The position numbers and the translations under genes were made by a program. A DNA stretch of 64,000 bases from positions 6,276,501 to 6,340,500 of the forward strand of contig NZ_CP049910.1 in the NCBI RefSeq assembly GCF_011305995.1, given 5' to 3'. Origin of the DNA: Diaphorobacter sp. HDW4A. GTDB taxonomy: Bacteria > Pseudomonadota > Gammaproteobacteria > Burkholderiales > Burkholderiaceae_C. Shown piece after piece: positions 1-8,839 of the stretch (its first letter is position 1; every line of letters begins with the position of its first letter). The notes below the pieces were generated by a model, which was not told the DNA's origin, did no database searches, and saw only the letters and a list, made by a program, of their open reading frames with translations.

Positions 1-712
1 CGTCTTCAGCCTTGAAGGTCTGCAGCGAGAAGCAGTTGTTGATCGCGGAGTACGAGCCATCGCGCTGGGTGGGCGGGATCGACTGGTTGATGTAGGTGCC
101 CGGTTGTCCGTTTCTGGAGAGCGACAGGGTGGATTGCCCGTTTGGCGAGTTGTCGTCAATTCCTTTGGCGAAGAAGCTGATGCACAGCTGTGTGTACTTG
201 GCGCTTTGCGCGGCGCTGAGCGTGGCTGTTTCGCTCCACACGGTTCCTGTGGCGTTGGGGAACTGGAACTGCGAGTTGCTGCTTCCGGTGTAGTTGGAGT
301 CGCCGAGGTGGATGACCTTCATGGACGACTGGAAAAGGATGTCGCTCTCCTGCACCGCGCGGGTGGTGGTCTTGTTGATGAAGCTGAGTTTGCCGCTCTC
401 GTAGGTGAAAAACACTGGATAGGGCACGATGCCTTGTTTGGTGGCGAGGCCCGAGAAGTGCGTGGGGTACGCGTATTCCTTCGGTAGACGGAGCTCATAG
501 TTGCCGCTGGTGTCTGTGGTGGCGCTGTAGGTCTTGTCAAGTACGACGGACACGTTGACGTCATTGATTCCGGTGCCGCCCGCGTCGACGACCTGGCCCT
601 TGTTGACCCAGACGGCACCGTCGATGCCGTCGCTGCCGCCTCCGCAGGCCGTCAGAAACATCAGGGTGGTGGACAGGGCCGTCACTGCGGTCAGCGCTCG
701 GGATTGGTTCAT
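1..712 (-). CDS. Putative lipoprotein with carboxypeptidase-regulatory-like domain, 3' end outside the window
   Basis: The reading frame is open from the ATG at 712 to the window edge, so at least 237 residues are coded and the C-terminus is missing. The N-terminus is a lipoprotein signal with a hydrophobic stretch and lipobox LTAC, followed by a GGGS linker. Residues about 38-75 (GQVVDAGGTGINDVNVSVV then TTDTSGNYELRLP) match the beta-sandwich carboxypeptidase-regulatory / transthyretin-like fold often found in surface lipoproteins. The rest is rich in Ser, Thr and Asn and not recognised. It lies downstream of the LuxR-type gene in the same direction, separated by 218 bp holding a perfect palindrome, so it may be a target of that regulator. 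Function unknown; an outer-membrane lipoprotein is inference. Confidence 0.75.
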   Translation of the reverse strand, partial: MNQSRALTAVTALSTTLMFLTACGGGSDGIDGAVWVNKGQVVDAGGTGINDVNVSVVLDKTYSATTDTSGNYELRLPKEYAYPTHFSGLATKQGIVPYPVFFTYESGKLSFINKTTTRAVQESDILFQSSMKVIHLGDSNYTGSSNSQFQFPNATGTVWSETATLSAAQSAKYTQLCISFFAKGIDDNSPNGQSTLSLSRNGQPGTYINQSIPPTQRDGSYSAINNCFSLQTFKAED

Positions 713-812
713 TCTTGGCACCTCATCGGTCGGGGTTGGCTGGATATGGCATCGGCACGGTGCGTGGAGTCTGTACCGGCTGAAGCCATGGTGCTACTCT
801 TGCCGTCGACCG

Positions 813-834
813 GCATCTCCCATGTGGGAGATGC
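813..834. promoter_or_regulatory. Perfect inverted repeat, candidate operator
   Basis: Ten-base arms GCATCTCCCA and TGGGAGATGC flank a 2-bp centre. The site lies about 100 bp upstream of the lipoprotein start codon and downstream of the LuxR-type regulator gene. The octamer TGTACCGG occurs on both sides (about 772 and 836). No T-run follows, so it looks like a protein-binding site rather than a terminator. Binding by the neighbouring regulator is inference. Confidence 0.45.
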
Positions 835-930
835 ATGTACCGGGAGGTTCACGCAGGGATCCGAGGGGCGCGAGCGATGGCGTTCGCGTCAGGTCTGCCG
901 CTGAACGGTGTCTGACTGTGGGGTTGCTGT

Positions 931-2085
931 TCAGCGCGCGTCGAGCCGAGGCAGGTTGAGCACCGACATCAGGCGGATCAGATCGGCCTGCCGGTTCACG
1001 CCGGTCTTTGCGAAGATGGATTTGATCTGGATACGCACGGTGCCTGCGGTGGCTCCGGTGCGCTGCGCGATCTGCTTGGGCACCTCGCCCTGATTGAGCG
1101 CTAGCGCGACGCGTGACTCGGCGGGCGTGAGGCCGTAGAGCTGTTGCAGCAGGTACTGGTGTTCGAGATGCACCGAGTGCGGCTCGCTCAGCAGCGCGAG
1201 AGCAAGTGGGCGTGACCAGCGGTTGAACTGCTGCATTCGAGCGGGCAACGGCAGCACGAGAATCTGTAGTGGTGCCTGTTCCTGCGCGGTGGGGAGCACG
1301 ACGCCGCCTGCGAGCGCGGGGCCTTGTTTTCCGCAGGCTGAGCGCAGAAGCTGTGTGAAATGCCCGGCACGCAAACCTGCGGGCTGCAGGCAGCCTTGCC
1401 TTACGGCGAGCTGCGGGCGGCGCTGCATCAGGCGCTCGGCTTCGGCATTGGTCATGAGGATGCAGCTCTGTTCATCCAGAACCACAAGGGCAACATGCAG
1501 TTGATCGAGCACCAGGGACGCGAGTCCGGCCTTCTCCGTGAGCTGCTGCATGTGCATGCGGATGCGCACGGCTCGCTGGACATGCGGCACAAAGCGGCTG
1601 AAGTTCGAAAGATCGTCTGATGTGTAGTGCGGCTGGCGCAAGCGTCGTTGAAATGACAGAAAAGCTTCGGTGGTGTCCGTGCTCACCAGACGATTGCAGA
1701 GCACGGTGGAGACGTCGTTGCGGAGCACAAAATCCTGATAGTACGCACTTTGGCGAATTTTTTGTTCACCCAGATCTCGCTGATCCAGATACCAGCCTCC
1801 CAAAGGAATGGATTCGGCGAATGGAACAGCTTCGTCGAACTGGTGGTAGTGGCTGTTGTAGACGTCCATGACCTCGGACGCCATGCCGACCGTTTCGCGG
1901 ATGGCGTTCGTGGCCGTCTGTTTGTTGAATACCACGATGGATGCCATCGGGCTCTGCGTGACGCTCGAAATGCTGCGAAGCGCATCGCTCCACCCTTCGT
2001 CGGTGAGGGTGCCCTCATAGAGCTGTGAGGTCAGCTGTTCTGGCGGTGCAAGCTTGTGGCGCATGGGACGTCTCGCATTTCGCAA
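931..2085 (-). CDS. LuxR-family (helix-turn-helix) transcriptional regulator
   Basis: The 384-residue protein ends in a GerE/LuxR-type DNA-binding domain at about residues 310-370 (LTPAESRVALALNQG, then GTVRIQIKSIFAKTGVNRQADLIRLM). The N-terminal 250 residues resemble the uncharacterised sensory region of long single-component LuxR regulators and have no recognisable autoinducer, PAS or ATPase domain. An alternative ATG seven codons in (2064) is possible; neither has a clear ribosome binding site. It is co-directional with the downstream lipoprotein gene, which suggests local control. The ligand is unknown. Confidence 0.85.
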   Translation of the reverse strand: MRNARRPMRHKLAPPEQLTSQLYEGTLTDEGWSDALRSISSVTQSPMASIVVFNKQTATNAIRETVGMASEVMDVYNSHYHQFDEAVPFAESIPLGGWYLDQRDLGEQKIRQSAYYQDFVLRNDVSTVLCNRLVSTDTTEAFLSFQRRLRQPHYTSDDLSNFSRFVPHVQRAVRIRMHMQQLTEKAGLASLVLDQLHVALVVLDEQSCILMTNAEAERLMQRRPQLAVRQGCLQPAGLRAGHFTQLLRSACGKQGPALAGGVVLPTAQEQAPLQILVLPLPARMQQFNRWSRPLALALLSEPHSVHLEHQYLLQQLYGLTPAESRVALALNQGEVPKQIAQRTGATAGTVRIQIKSIFAKTGVNRQADLIRLMSVLNLPRLDAR

Positions 2086-2255
2086 ATTATTGCGTGGAGC
2101 ACCTCATTTGCAAACAACTGAAATAACTGAAAAAGCTAATGGGGGGCGAAAAGCAGGCGGATCAAGCGAGGTGGTGAGCAAATTTGATTGAATTGATGCG
2201 GATTTGAACGAACTTTGATCGTGCCACGCCGTGCTCGACGGGGACAATTTCCGGA

Positions 2256-2507
2256 TCAATTCGCTTGAGGTGCACAACCCTGCGGCTTGAAAACCCGCTC
2301 CGTCGATGCAGGAGATTTCGCCAATTTATCTGGCGGACGGCGTGGCCTTGGGACCAGTTCGCCGCCGCAGTTCGGACACTTGGATTGCAACACACCTTCC
2401 GCGCAGTCGCGGCAGAAGGTGCATTCGAACGAGCAGATGCGGGCGTCGGGCGAGTTGGGTGGCAGGTCCTTGTCGCAGCATTCGCAGCCGGGGCGCAGTT
2501 GAAGCAT
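2256..2507 (-). CDS. DUF1272 zinc-binding protein
   Basis: A small protein of 83 residues starting MLQLRPGCECC. It has the paired-cysteine layout of DUF1272: CECC near the N-terminus, CSFECTFCRDC, then CPNCGGELVPRP. These cysteines probably bind two zinc ions in a treble-clef/RING-like fold. The start at 2507 is preferred over 2531 because AAGGAG lies at the right distance before it. The C-terminal 25 residues are basic and low in complexity. No biochemical role is known for the family. Confidence 0.85.
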   Translation of the reverse strand: MLQLRPGCECCDKDLPPNSPDARICSFECTFCRDCAEGVLQSKCPNCGGELVPRPRRPPDKLAKSPASTERVFKPQGCAPQAN

Positions 2508-2577
2508 GGGTGACTCCTTGTATGCGCCCATTTTCGTTCATGCATCCGCATGTTGGTGACTCATGGCGTAGCGCACA

Positions 2578-2700
2578 AAACTGGCGCGCCCCAGGCCAGG
2601 GCAGGCTTGCCAAGTTCCGCCCCGCAGCGCTGGCCGCGCCCCCCGCCCGCATTGCGCAGCAATGCGTAGAGCAGGGGAAGGTGCGAAGCGACCCAAGGGG
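2578..2700 (+). repeat. Dispersed repeat family B, copy 1
   Basis: About 122 bp that aligns, in opposite orientation, with 36880-37000. Shared blocks include GGCGCG..CCAGGC.AGGGCAG, CGCCCCGCA, CCCGC.TTGCGC and GGAAGG.GCGAAGCGAC. A short hairpin (GCATTGC/GCAATGC) sits in the middle. It begins one base past the tamB stop codon and fills the space before the DUF1272 gene. Confidence 0.7.
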
Positions 2701-2701
2701 C

Positions 2702-5700
2702 TCAATCCTTTTTAATGGTATAGATCAGATCGACAGCGCTGGTCATTCCAGTCTGGCCGCGCACGGTGAGGTTGCGGGCGAGGTCGTAGAAGATGTAGAT
2801 CGTGCCCATCGCACCCGAGAGGCTTTGCTCGTAGGTGACGTAGAGCTTCTCGGAAATCCGCTTGCCCATGGTGAGGGCCGCACCCGAGGCGTCCGAGCCT
2901 TCGGTGGGACCCTTGAAACCGACTTCGTCGAGGCCGAGGTTGCTGGCGATCTTGCCGCTGCCGCTGTTGCCGCCGGCCAGCAGCGCGAGCGCCGCCTGCT
3001 GGAGCACCGCGCTGCTTGCGCCGCCCTGTGCGGGGTCGCGCCCCATGACGACCCAGGAGAGCTTTTCGGCATCGGGCAGGTCGGGGTCCGAGTACAGGCT
3101 CACGCGCGGCGCCATGGCCGAGCCGAGCACCTGCACGCCCGCGCGCTGCGTGATGTTGGGGCGGATCGCGAGGATGTCGAGCGACGGGTTGTTGTAGGGG
3201 CCGTTGAAGCGGATCAGGCCGGTTTCCACATCGAGCGACTGGCCCCACGCACGGTAGCGGCCCTGCTCGGTGTGGATCTCGCCGGTGATGCGCGGTGGGC
3301 CTCCGGCAACGGTCGCGCCCTTGATCTCGAGCGCGCCCTGCAGCCGCGTGGTGATGCCGAAGCCCTGCAGCGCGAAATCTTCGCCGAGGTTGAGCTTGAC
3401 GAGGATGTCGGGCACCTTGCGGGTCTCGGCCTTGGCGTTGGCTTTTTCGGTGGCGATCTTCTGCTTGCGCGCTTCTTCCTCGGCGGCCTTGCGCGATGCT
3501 GCGGTGTGCACGACCACATCCTTGTCGAGCGAAGGTGCCGACTCTTCCGGAAGGATGATGGTGGCGCGGTCGGTCGTGAGGTCGCCGCGCAGCGTGAACT
3601 GGCCGTTGTCGAGCTTGGCGCCGAGCGTGCCCGAGATGCTGACTTGGCGGTCGGCGCGCACCAGCACCTGCAGATGGTTGGCTTTGGCCTGCAGGTCCAT
3701 CGCGAGGTTGCCTGCCTGGCCTTCACCAGCAGGAGCGATCCAGTGCGCGAAGCCGCTGCCGGTGAGCTCGCCGCCATCGGCGGGCGCGTTGGTGAGGTTG
3801 CCGCTGTAGCCGAGGATGCGCGCGCTGCTGCCCTTGCCGCCTCTGATTCGTAGATCGGTGATATCGAGGCGCGTGCCCTGCAGCTTGGCATGCAGCACGC
3901 CCTGCTGCAGGTCGATGCCGTCGAGCACGGACAGCACGCTCAGGTCATCAGCGCTGATCGTGCCCTGCCATTGCGGATTGGAGCGGTCGCCGCTGATGGT
4001 CGCATCGGCCTGCAGCGTGCCGCGCACCCGCCAGCCGGGCGGTGCGAACAGCGCCCAGATGCCGATGTCGGGCAATGCGGCATGGACCTTGCCGGACAGC
4101 GGTGCTTTTTCGGCGAGCGTCCATTGGCCGTCGGTGTGCGTGAGCTGGGTGTTGAGGTCGGCCGTCATCTGGCCCGCGCGTTCGCTGTCCCACAGCAGCT
4201 TGGCGTTGACCTGGCTGCCCTGGGCGCGCACGTCGAGGCGCGCGTCCTTGATGCGCGCGCGCATGCCCGCGCCGGTGACCTTGTGTGTGGTGGACTGGTT
4301 GCCGGCGCTCGGACCCGTGGTGCGGATCACGGTGGTGCCGCTGCCACCATCGTCCACGGCGAGGCGCAGATCGCCCGCAGCGCGTTCGATGGTCAGCAGC
4401 GCCTTGAGCTCGGGACCGGTGGTGTCGATGTCCCATTTGCCGTTGAAGCTCAGATCACCGCTCAGTCCCGCTGCTTCCAGCGGTGGCTCGCCTTCGCCCA
4501 TGCTGAGGGCATCAACCCACGCAATCGGAATGCCTTGCAGGCGACCGGCGCTGCGCAGCGACCAGTTGCCGTCGCCGCCCTTGGTGGCGCTGGTGTTGTC
4601 CCATGCGAGCGTGACGGGGGTAAGTGGCTCGGCATTGGCGCGGCGCTGCTTGAGCGCGGGGGGCGTGATCAGCAAGCCGCCCGCCGTTGCCGTGTAGCTG
4701 GTGGAGAGCACGACCTTGTTGCCGCGCGTGCTGCCGGTCTGCTGGGCGATGCGCACAGGTGTGTTCGATTGCAGCTTCACGTTCCAGGGGCTGGGCTTGT
4801 CCTTGCCGGGGTTGAGCTCGGCCTGCAGGCGCTGGAGGCTGGCGTTCCAGTCCAGCGCCGCTGCGCCGCGCTCTGTCGCAAGACCGGCCTGCAACGCGGT
4901 GTCGAGCTGTACCCCCTGTGCGGCGCGCTGAGCGGCAGTCTGCAGCGTGATGTCGGCTTTTTCAGGGCTGCCTTGCACGCTGAGGGCGAGCTTTGGCACC
5001 ACGATGGCCTGATCGGCAGACGTGCCTGCGGGCAGGTAGCGCAGCTGTTCGCCGCGCAGGTCGGCCTTGAGCTGCAGGCCACTGTCGGGCATTGGTTGGC
5101 CAGTGGCAGTCTGCAGGCGCTTGAGCAGATTGCCCCAGCCTCCATTCCAGTCGAGTTGCAGTTGTGCCTTGCCATCGAGCTTGGCTCCGGCGAGCGGGTC
5201 TTTCACGCCGGGCAGGGTGTTGGCCCAGGCGAGGAGCATGGGCGCGGAGTTGATCTGCAGATTCGCCTTGCCCTTGCCGGTTTTGGGGCTCATCTGGCCA
5301 TCGGCCTGCAACACGGCGCCCGGCACTTCGGCCTTGAGCCGGGCCTGCCCATCCTGCTGCTCGACGTTGTATTGGACGGCGCTCGCGTTGATGGCTGCTT
5401 GCAGCGCCTCGATCTTCACGTTCGATAGCGTGAGTACCGGCTGCAGCCATTCGCCCTTGGCGGCGAGTGTCTGGATGCGCAGGGCCTTGCTGCCTACGCG
5501 CGGCGCGGGGCCAGCGGCTTTCAGATCGGCAGCGAAGGCCACTTTCTGCGCCGCATCAGCTTTGGCGCTCAACGTGCCCTGCAGCGGTGCGGCGTCCAGC
5601 GTGCTGTAGAGATCGGCGGGGTTGAGCTGCTCGACCTTGGCGTTGCCTTCGAAGACCTTGGTCTCGGGCTCGAAGTAGCCGTCGGCCGCGATGCGACCCT

Positions 5701-6910
5701 TGGCGACATCGATGTGCGCCTGCTTGATTTGCCACTGCTGGCCGGTGTAGAGCACATCGGCGTCGATGGCATCGAGCGGCAGGCGCTTCTTGTCCCACGG
5801 GCCGCGCATGGTGTTGTCGAAGCGGGCCTGCAACTGCCATTGCTCGCCGGCGGCGGGCGCGTTGTCGCTTATGACCGGGCCTGCCTTGAGATCGCCGCTC
5901 AGCAAGGTGCGCGGGCCTTCGGCCCAGAAGGCGGCGATGTCGACGTTCTTGAGCGAGGCGAGGGCGGAGTGCAGCGGCATGGATTGCCATGGCCGGATGT
6001 TGGCTTGCACGTCGGCGTGCATGGGTTCGGCAGATGGTTTCTTCGCACCGTTGCTTGCGTTGTGGCCGGAACTTGACTGCGGTGCAGCGCTGGCGAGCGC
6101 CTTCACCTCGATCTGCGCGGCCTCGGTGGCGAGGGTGCCGTTGGCATCGATGCTCGCGGTCACGGCGATGGCCGAGTCGTCCTTGGCCATCGGGTTGGGC
6201 ACTTGCAGATCGCCCTTGAGTTTGGCTTCGAGCTGCATGGGGCTGGCGCCCTGCAGCTTCAATTGCGCCTCGTACGTTCCGTCGGCGTAGTTCACCTTGT
6301 TCACCGCGAGCTGATGGGCCGCGCCGTCATAGGCGTAGTGGCCGGTCAGGCCGTCGATGGTGGTCTCGGGCGGGCCTTCCCAGATGATGCGGTCGACCTG
6401 AAAGGGCAGGTCGATCTTGATCGGTAGCGTGAGCTGTTCGAGCGGCTTGGTGGGCTCCTTGGGCGCGTCGAGGTCGGGCGTGCTTTTGATGCGCAGCTCC
6501 TCGATGTGCATCTCGCCGAGCTTGAGCGTGCGCGAGAGCAGCGGCTGCAGGCTCCAGCCGATCTGGGCGTTTTTCATTTGCACTGACATGGTCGGGCTTT
6601 GCCATTGCAGAGCGCCGATATTGCCGCCGCCGCGCACCGAGCCGGTGACCTCGCGGGCCTCCAGCGTCTGGCCTTCGGGGAGAAAGCGTGCCACGCGCTG
6701 CAGTGTGTTGGCGAGCGAGTCGTCGCGGCCGCTCCACCACCAGACGGTGCTGAGCGCAGTGACGATCACCAGCAGCAGGGTGAGCAGCAGCCAGCCGATG
6801 CCACGCAGCCAGCGGCGGGCGGGTTTCGGCGCGCGCGGTGAGCGGGGCGTGGGAGACGAGGGGTTGGATTCAGGCGATGGTGCCGAATCGTTCAAAGCAG
6901 TTTCCACCAT
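2702..6910 (-). CDS. tamB: Translocation and assembly module protein TamB (DUF490)
   Basis: A 1402-residue protein with one N-terminal membrane anchor (about residues 35-55, RGIGWLLLTLLLVIVTALS), a long repetitive beta-rich region and a C-terminal DUF490/TamB domain ending in YTIKKD. TamB spans the periplasm as a lipid-conducting beta-taco and works with TamA in outer-membrane protein and phospholipid traffic. The region GDLTTDRATIILPEES through GEIHTEQGRYRAWGQ is the usual conserved end of the family. Only 2 bp separate its ATG from the tamA stop, so the two are co-transcribed. Length is in the normal range. Confidence 0.93.
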   Translation of the reverse strand: MVETALNDSAPSPESNPSSPTPRSPRAPKPARRWLRGIGWLLLTLLLVIVTALSTVWWWSGRDDSLANTLQRVARFLPEGQTLEAREVTGSVRGGGNIGALQWQSPTMSVQMKNAQIGWSLQPLLSRTLKLGEMHIEELRIKSTPDLDAPKEPTKPLEQLTLPIKIDLPFQVDRIIWEGPPETTIDGLTGHYAYDGAAHQLAVNKVNYADGTYEAQLKLQGASPMQLEAKLKGDLQVPNPMAKDDSAIAVTASIDANGTLATEAAQIEVKALASAAPQSSSGHNASNGAKKPSAEPMHADVQANIRPWQSMPLHSALASLKNVDIAAFWAEGPRTLLSGDLKAGPVISDNAPAAGEQWQLQARFDNTMRGPWDKKRLPLDAIDADVLYTGQQWQIKQAHIDVAKGRIAADGYFEPETKVFEGNAKVEQLNPADLYSTLDAAPLQGTLSAKADAAQKVAFAADLKAAGPAPRVGSKALRIQTLAAKGEWLQPVLTLSNVKIEALQAAINASAVQYNVEQQDGQARLKAEVPGAVLQADGQMSPKTGKGKANLQINSAPMLLAWANTLPGVKDPLAGAKLDGKAQLQLDWNGGWGNLLKRLQTATGQPMPDSGLQLKADLRGEQLRYLPAGTSADQAIVVPKLALSVQGSPEKADITLQTAAQRAAQGVQLDTALQAGLATERGAAALDWNASLQRLQAELNPGKDKPSPWNVKLQSNTPVRIAQQTGSTRGNKVVLSTSYTATAGGLLITPPALKQRRANAEPLTPVTLAWDNTSATKGGDGNWSLRSAGRLQGIPIAWVDALSMGEGEPPLEAAGLSGDLSFNGKWDIDTTGPELKALLTIERAAGDLRLAVDDGGSGTTVIRTTGPSAGNQSTTHKVTGAGMRARIKDARLDVRAQGSQVNAKLLWDSERAGQMTADLNTQLTHTDGQWTLAEKAPLSGKVHAALPDIGIWALFAPPGWRVRGTLQADATISGDRSNPQWQGTISADDLSVLSVLDGIDLQQGVLHAKLQGTRLDITDLRIRGGKGSSARILGYSGNLTNAPADGGELTGSGFAHWIAPAGEGQAGNLAMDLQAKANHLQVLVRADRQVSISGTLGAKLDNGQFTLRGDLTTDRATIILPEESAPSLDKDVVVHTAASRKAAEEEARKQKIATEKANAKAETRKVPDILVKLNLGEDFALQGFGITTRLQGALEIKGATVAGGPPRITGEIHTEQGRYRAWGQSLDVETGLIRFNGPYNNPSLDILAIRPNITQRAGVQVLGSAMAPRVSLYSDPDLPDAEKLSWVVMGRDPAQGGASSAVLQQAALALLAGGNSGSGKIASNLGLDEVGFKGPTEGSDASGAALTMGKRISEKLYVTYEQSLSGAMGTIYIFYDLARNLTVRGQTGMTSAVDLIYTIKKD

Positions 6911-6912
6911 GA

Positions 6913-8832
6913 TCAGAACGTAAAGCCGAGACGCAAATGCAGGCGCAGTTGTTGCTCCTGCAGACCGTAGGCGATGTCCGCCTGCAAGGGGCCGACGGGG
7001 CTGCGCCAGCGGATGCCGGTGCCGACGCCGACGCGTGCATAGAGTTTATTGGCGTCATCGCCGACCGCGCCGGCGTCGATGAAGACGGCCTGTTCGAAGT
7101 CCTGCGTGTTGCCGCGAATCGAGATGGGGCGCTGCCATTCAACGCTGCCCGCGGCGAGGTAGCGCCCGCCGATGACCTTGCCGTTGTCGGTCTTGGCTCC
7201 GATGGACTGGTAGCCGTAGCCACGGATCGAGTTGTCGCCACCGGCGAGGAACATCAGTGTCATCGGCAGATCGGCATCCTTCTTCGCGCTGATCGCGCCG
7301 CCCCAAGCGCGCAGCTGCAGGCGGTTGCGGCGCTGGGTCTCTTCGTCGATCTTGCCGATCGGCATGAGCGTGAGCCAGCGGCCGGTGAGGCGCGTGAACG
7401 GGGTGCGTTGCGGGGTAAGTGTGGTGCCGACGCCGGCCTCCCACGCGAAGCCGTAGCCCGAGCGCGGCGAGAGCACGTTGTCGAAGTAGCGACCGGTCCA
7501 GCCATAGTTGGCCAGCAGCGAGGAGCTGGCCGGTGGCGCGCCCGTGCCCTGAGTCTTGGCCCAGTCGTACTGTAGATAGTAGGTGCGGTCGATGTGCTCT
7601 TCCGACTTGGTGCGGCCGGCGCGCAGCTGCGCACTGTTCACGTTGAAGTCGCCCACGGGCTGGCGTTCGAGCTTGGCGCTCACGAAGTTGCGCCAGTAGT
7701 CCTCGCCGGGCAGCGCGGTGAGCTGCGTGGAAAGCAGCGGATTCTTGCGATCAAGCTGGATCTTGCTCACCGCACGCCAGCCGAGGCCCGGCACCTTGTT
7801 GTGGATGTGGTCGATGGACAGTCGCGGGCCTGTGTCGGTGCTCAGGCCCACGCCGAACACCCATTTCTGCAACTTGGCCTCACGCACCTTGGCGGTGACC
7901 GGCGAGGTGACCTCGGCCCCCTGCGCGGCACGAGCATCGTCCACCTTCTGTTCGGAGTCGCCTGGGGCCGTCTGCGGCGTGTCGGCCAGCGCGAGGAACA
8001 CCGAATCGAAATAGCCGCTGGAGACGAGGCGCTGCTGCGTGTCGAGCATCACGCCCTGATCGTAGACCTGCCCCTCGGGCAGGCGTGCGACGCGCGCGAG
8101 GCCAATCGCGTCGTAGCGCTCCGTGCCTTCGATGACCAGCGGCCCGAAAGTGTAGGCCGCGCCGGGGTCGTAGGTAACGCTGACCTTGGCCTCGTTCTTG
8201 TCGGCATCCACATCGGCCAGGCTGGTGTCGATGCGCGCGGTGGGATAGCGCCTGGCCTGAAGCTCCTTGAGGCCGCCGCTCTTGGCGCCGCTCCATGCCG
8301 ATTGGGTGAATCGCTCGCCGGTCTTGAGCGGCCAGCCGCGCTGTATGGATTCGCGCTGTGCCAGACCATCGGGGGCGTTGGCAGTCGTGCCGCTGAAGCG
8401 CACGTCGCTTTGTTTGATGACAGTTTCGGGGCCGGGATCGACGTTCACTGTGACCTGGCGCGGCGCGTCCTTGGAGTCCGGCGTTTCCTTGACCTCGACG
8501 GTCACTGTGGGACTGAAGTAGCCGAGCGTGCCGATCAGGTCGCGCACGTTGGCGTCGGTGGCGCCAAGCAGCCGCGTGAGCTCGCGGCGCTGAAGATCAG
8601 GCTGGTATTGGAAGCGCTTGAGTTCGAGGTGCTTTTCCAGCAGCTCGCGTACTTCCTTGGGGGCCTCCACTTCGAGTGTGAAGGCGGGCTTGCCGGACTG
8701 GGCTGCCGCCGAAGGATCACCGCTGCTGTCCTCCTTTTTGGAGAACATGCTGCAGCCGCTCAGGAAGAGAGCCGTGGAGACCAGAAGTGCGGCGCTTGTG
8801 GCGCGCGAAGCGGACTGCTTTGATGAAACCAT
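6913..8832 (-). CDS. tamA: TamA-like BamA/Omp85-family outer membrane protein
   Basis: A 639-residue Omp85 protein with periplasmic POTRA repeats (about residues 50-300) and a C-terminal 16-strand barrel ending in phenylalanine (RLGFTF). The barrel contains the GGDNSIRGYGYQ motif and the strand LYARVGVGTGIRWRSPVGPLQ, both typical of the family. TamA forms the outer-membrane half of the TAM complex with TamB, encoded immediately downstream. The start at 8832 is chosen because it lies 8 bp past the preceding gene and opens a proper signal sequence. That signal ends in a lipobox (FLSGC, Cys27), so this TamA may be lipid-anchored at its N-terminus, unlike the E. coli protein. Confidence 0.92.
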   Translation of the reverse strand: MVSSKQSASRATSAALLVSTALFLSGCSMFSKKEDSSGDPSAAAQSGKPAFTLEVEAPKEVRELLEKHLELKRFQYQPDLQRRELTRLLGATDANVRDLIGTLGYFSPTVTVEVKETPDSKDAPRQVTVNVDPGPETVIKQSDVRFSGTTANAPDGLAQRESIQRGWPLKTGERFTQSAWSGAKSGGLKELQARRYPTARIDTSLADVDADKNEAKVSVTYDPGAAYTFGPLVIEGTERYDAIGLARVARLPEGQVYDQGVMLDTQQRLVSSGYFDSVFLALADTPQTAPGDSEQKVDDARAAQGAEVTSPVTAKVREAKLQKWVFGVGLSTDTGPRLSIDHIHNKVPGLGWRAVSKIQLDRKNPLLSTQLTALPGEDYWRNFVSAKLERQPVGDFNVNSAQLRAGRTKSEEHIDRTYYLQYDWAKTQGTGAPPASSSLLANYGWTGRYFDNVLSPRSGYGFAWEAGVGTTLTPQRTPFTRLTGRWLTLMPIGKIDEETQRRNRLQLRAWGGAISAKKDADLPMTLMFLAGGDNSIRGYGYQSIGAKTDNGKVIGGRYLAAGSVEWQRPISIRGNTQDFEQAVFIDAGAVGDDANKLYARVGVGTGIRWRSPVGPLQADIAYGLQEQQLRLHLRLGFTF

Positions 8833-8839
8833 CGATGAA

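Noticed and set aside
2306..3853. A 515-codon frame on the plus strand
   Set aside because: It lies antisense to tamB and DUF1272. TamB has clear family domains along its full length; the opposite frame has Arg/Gly/Ala-rich shadow composition, as expected from high-GC DNA.
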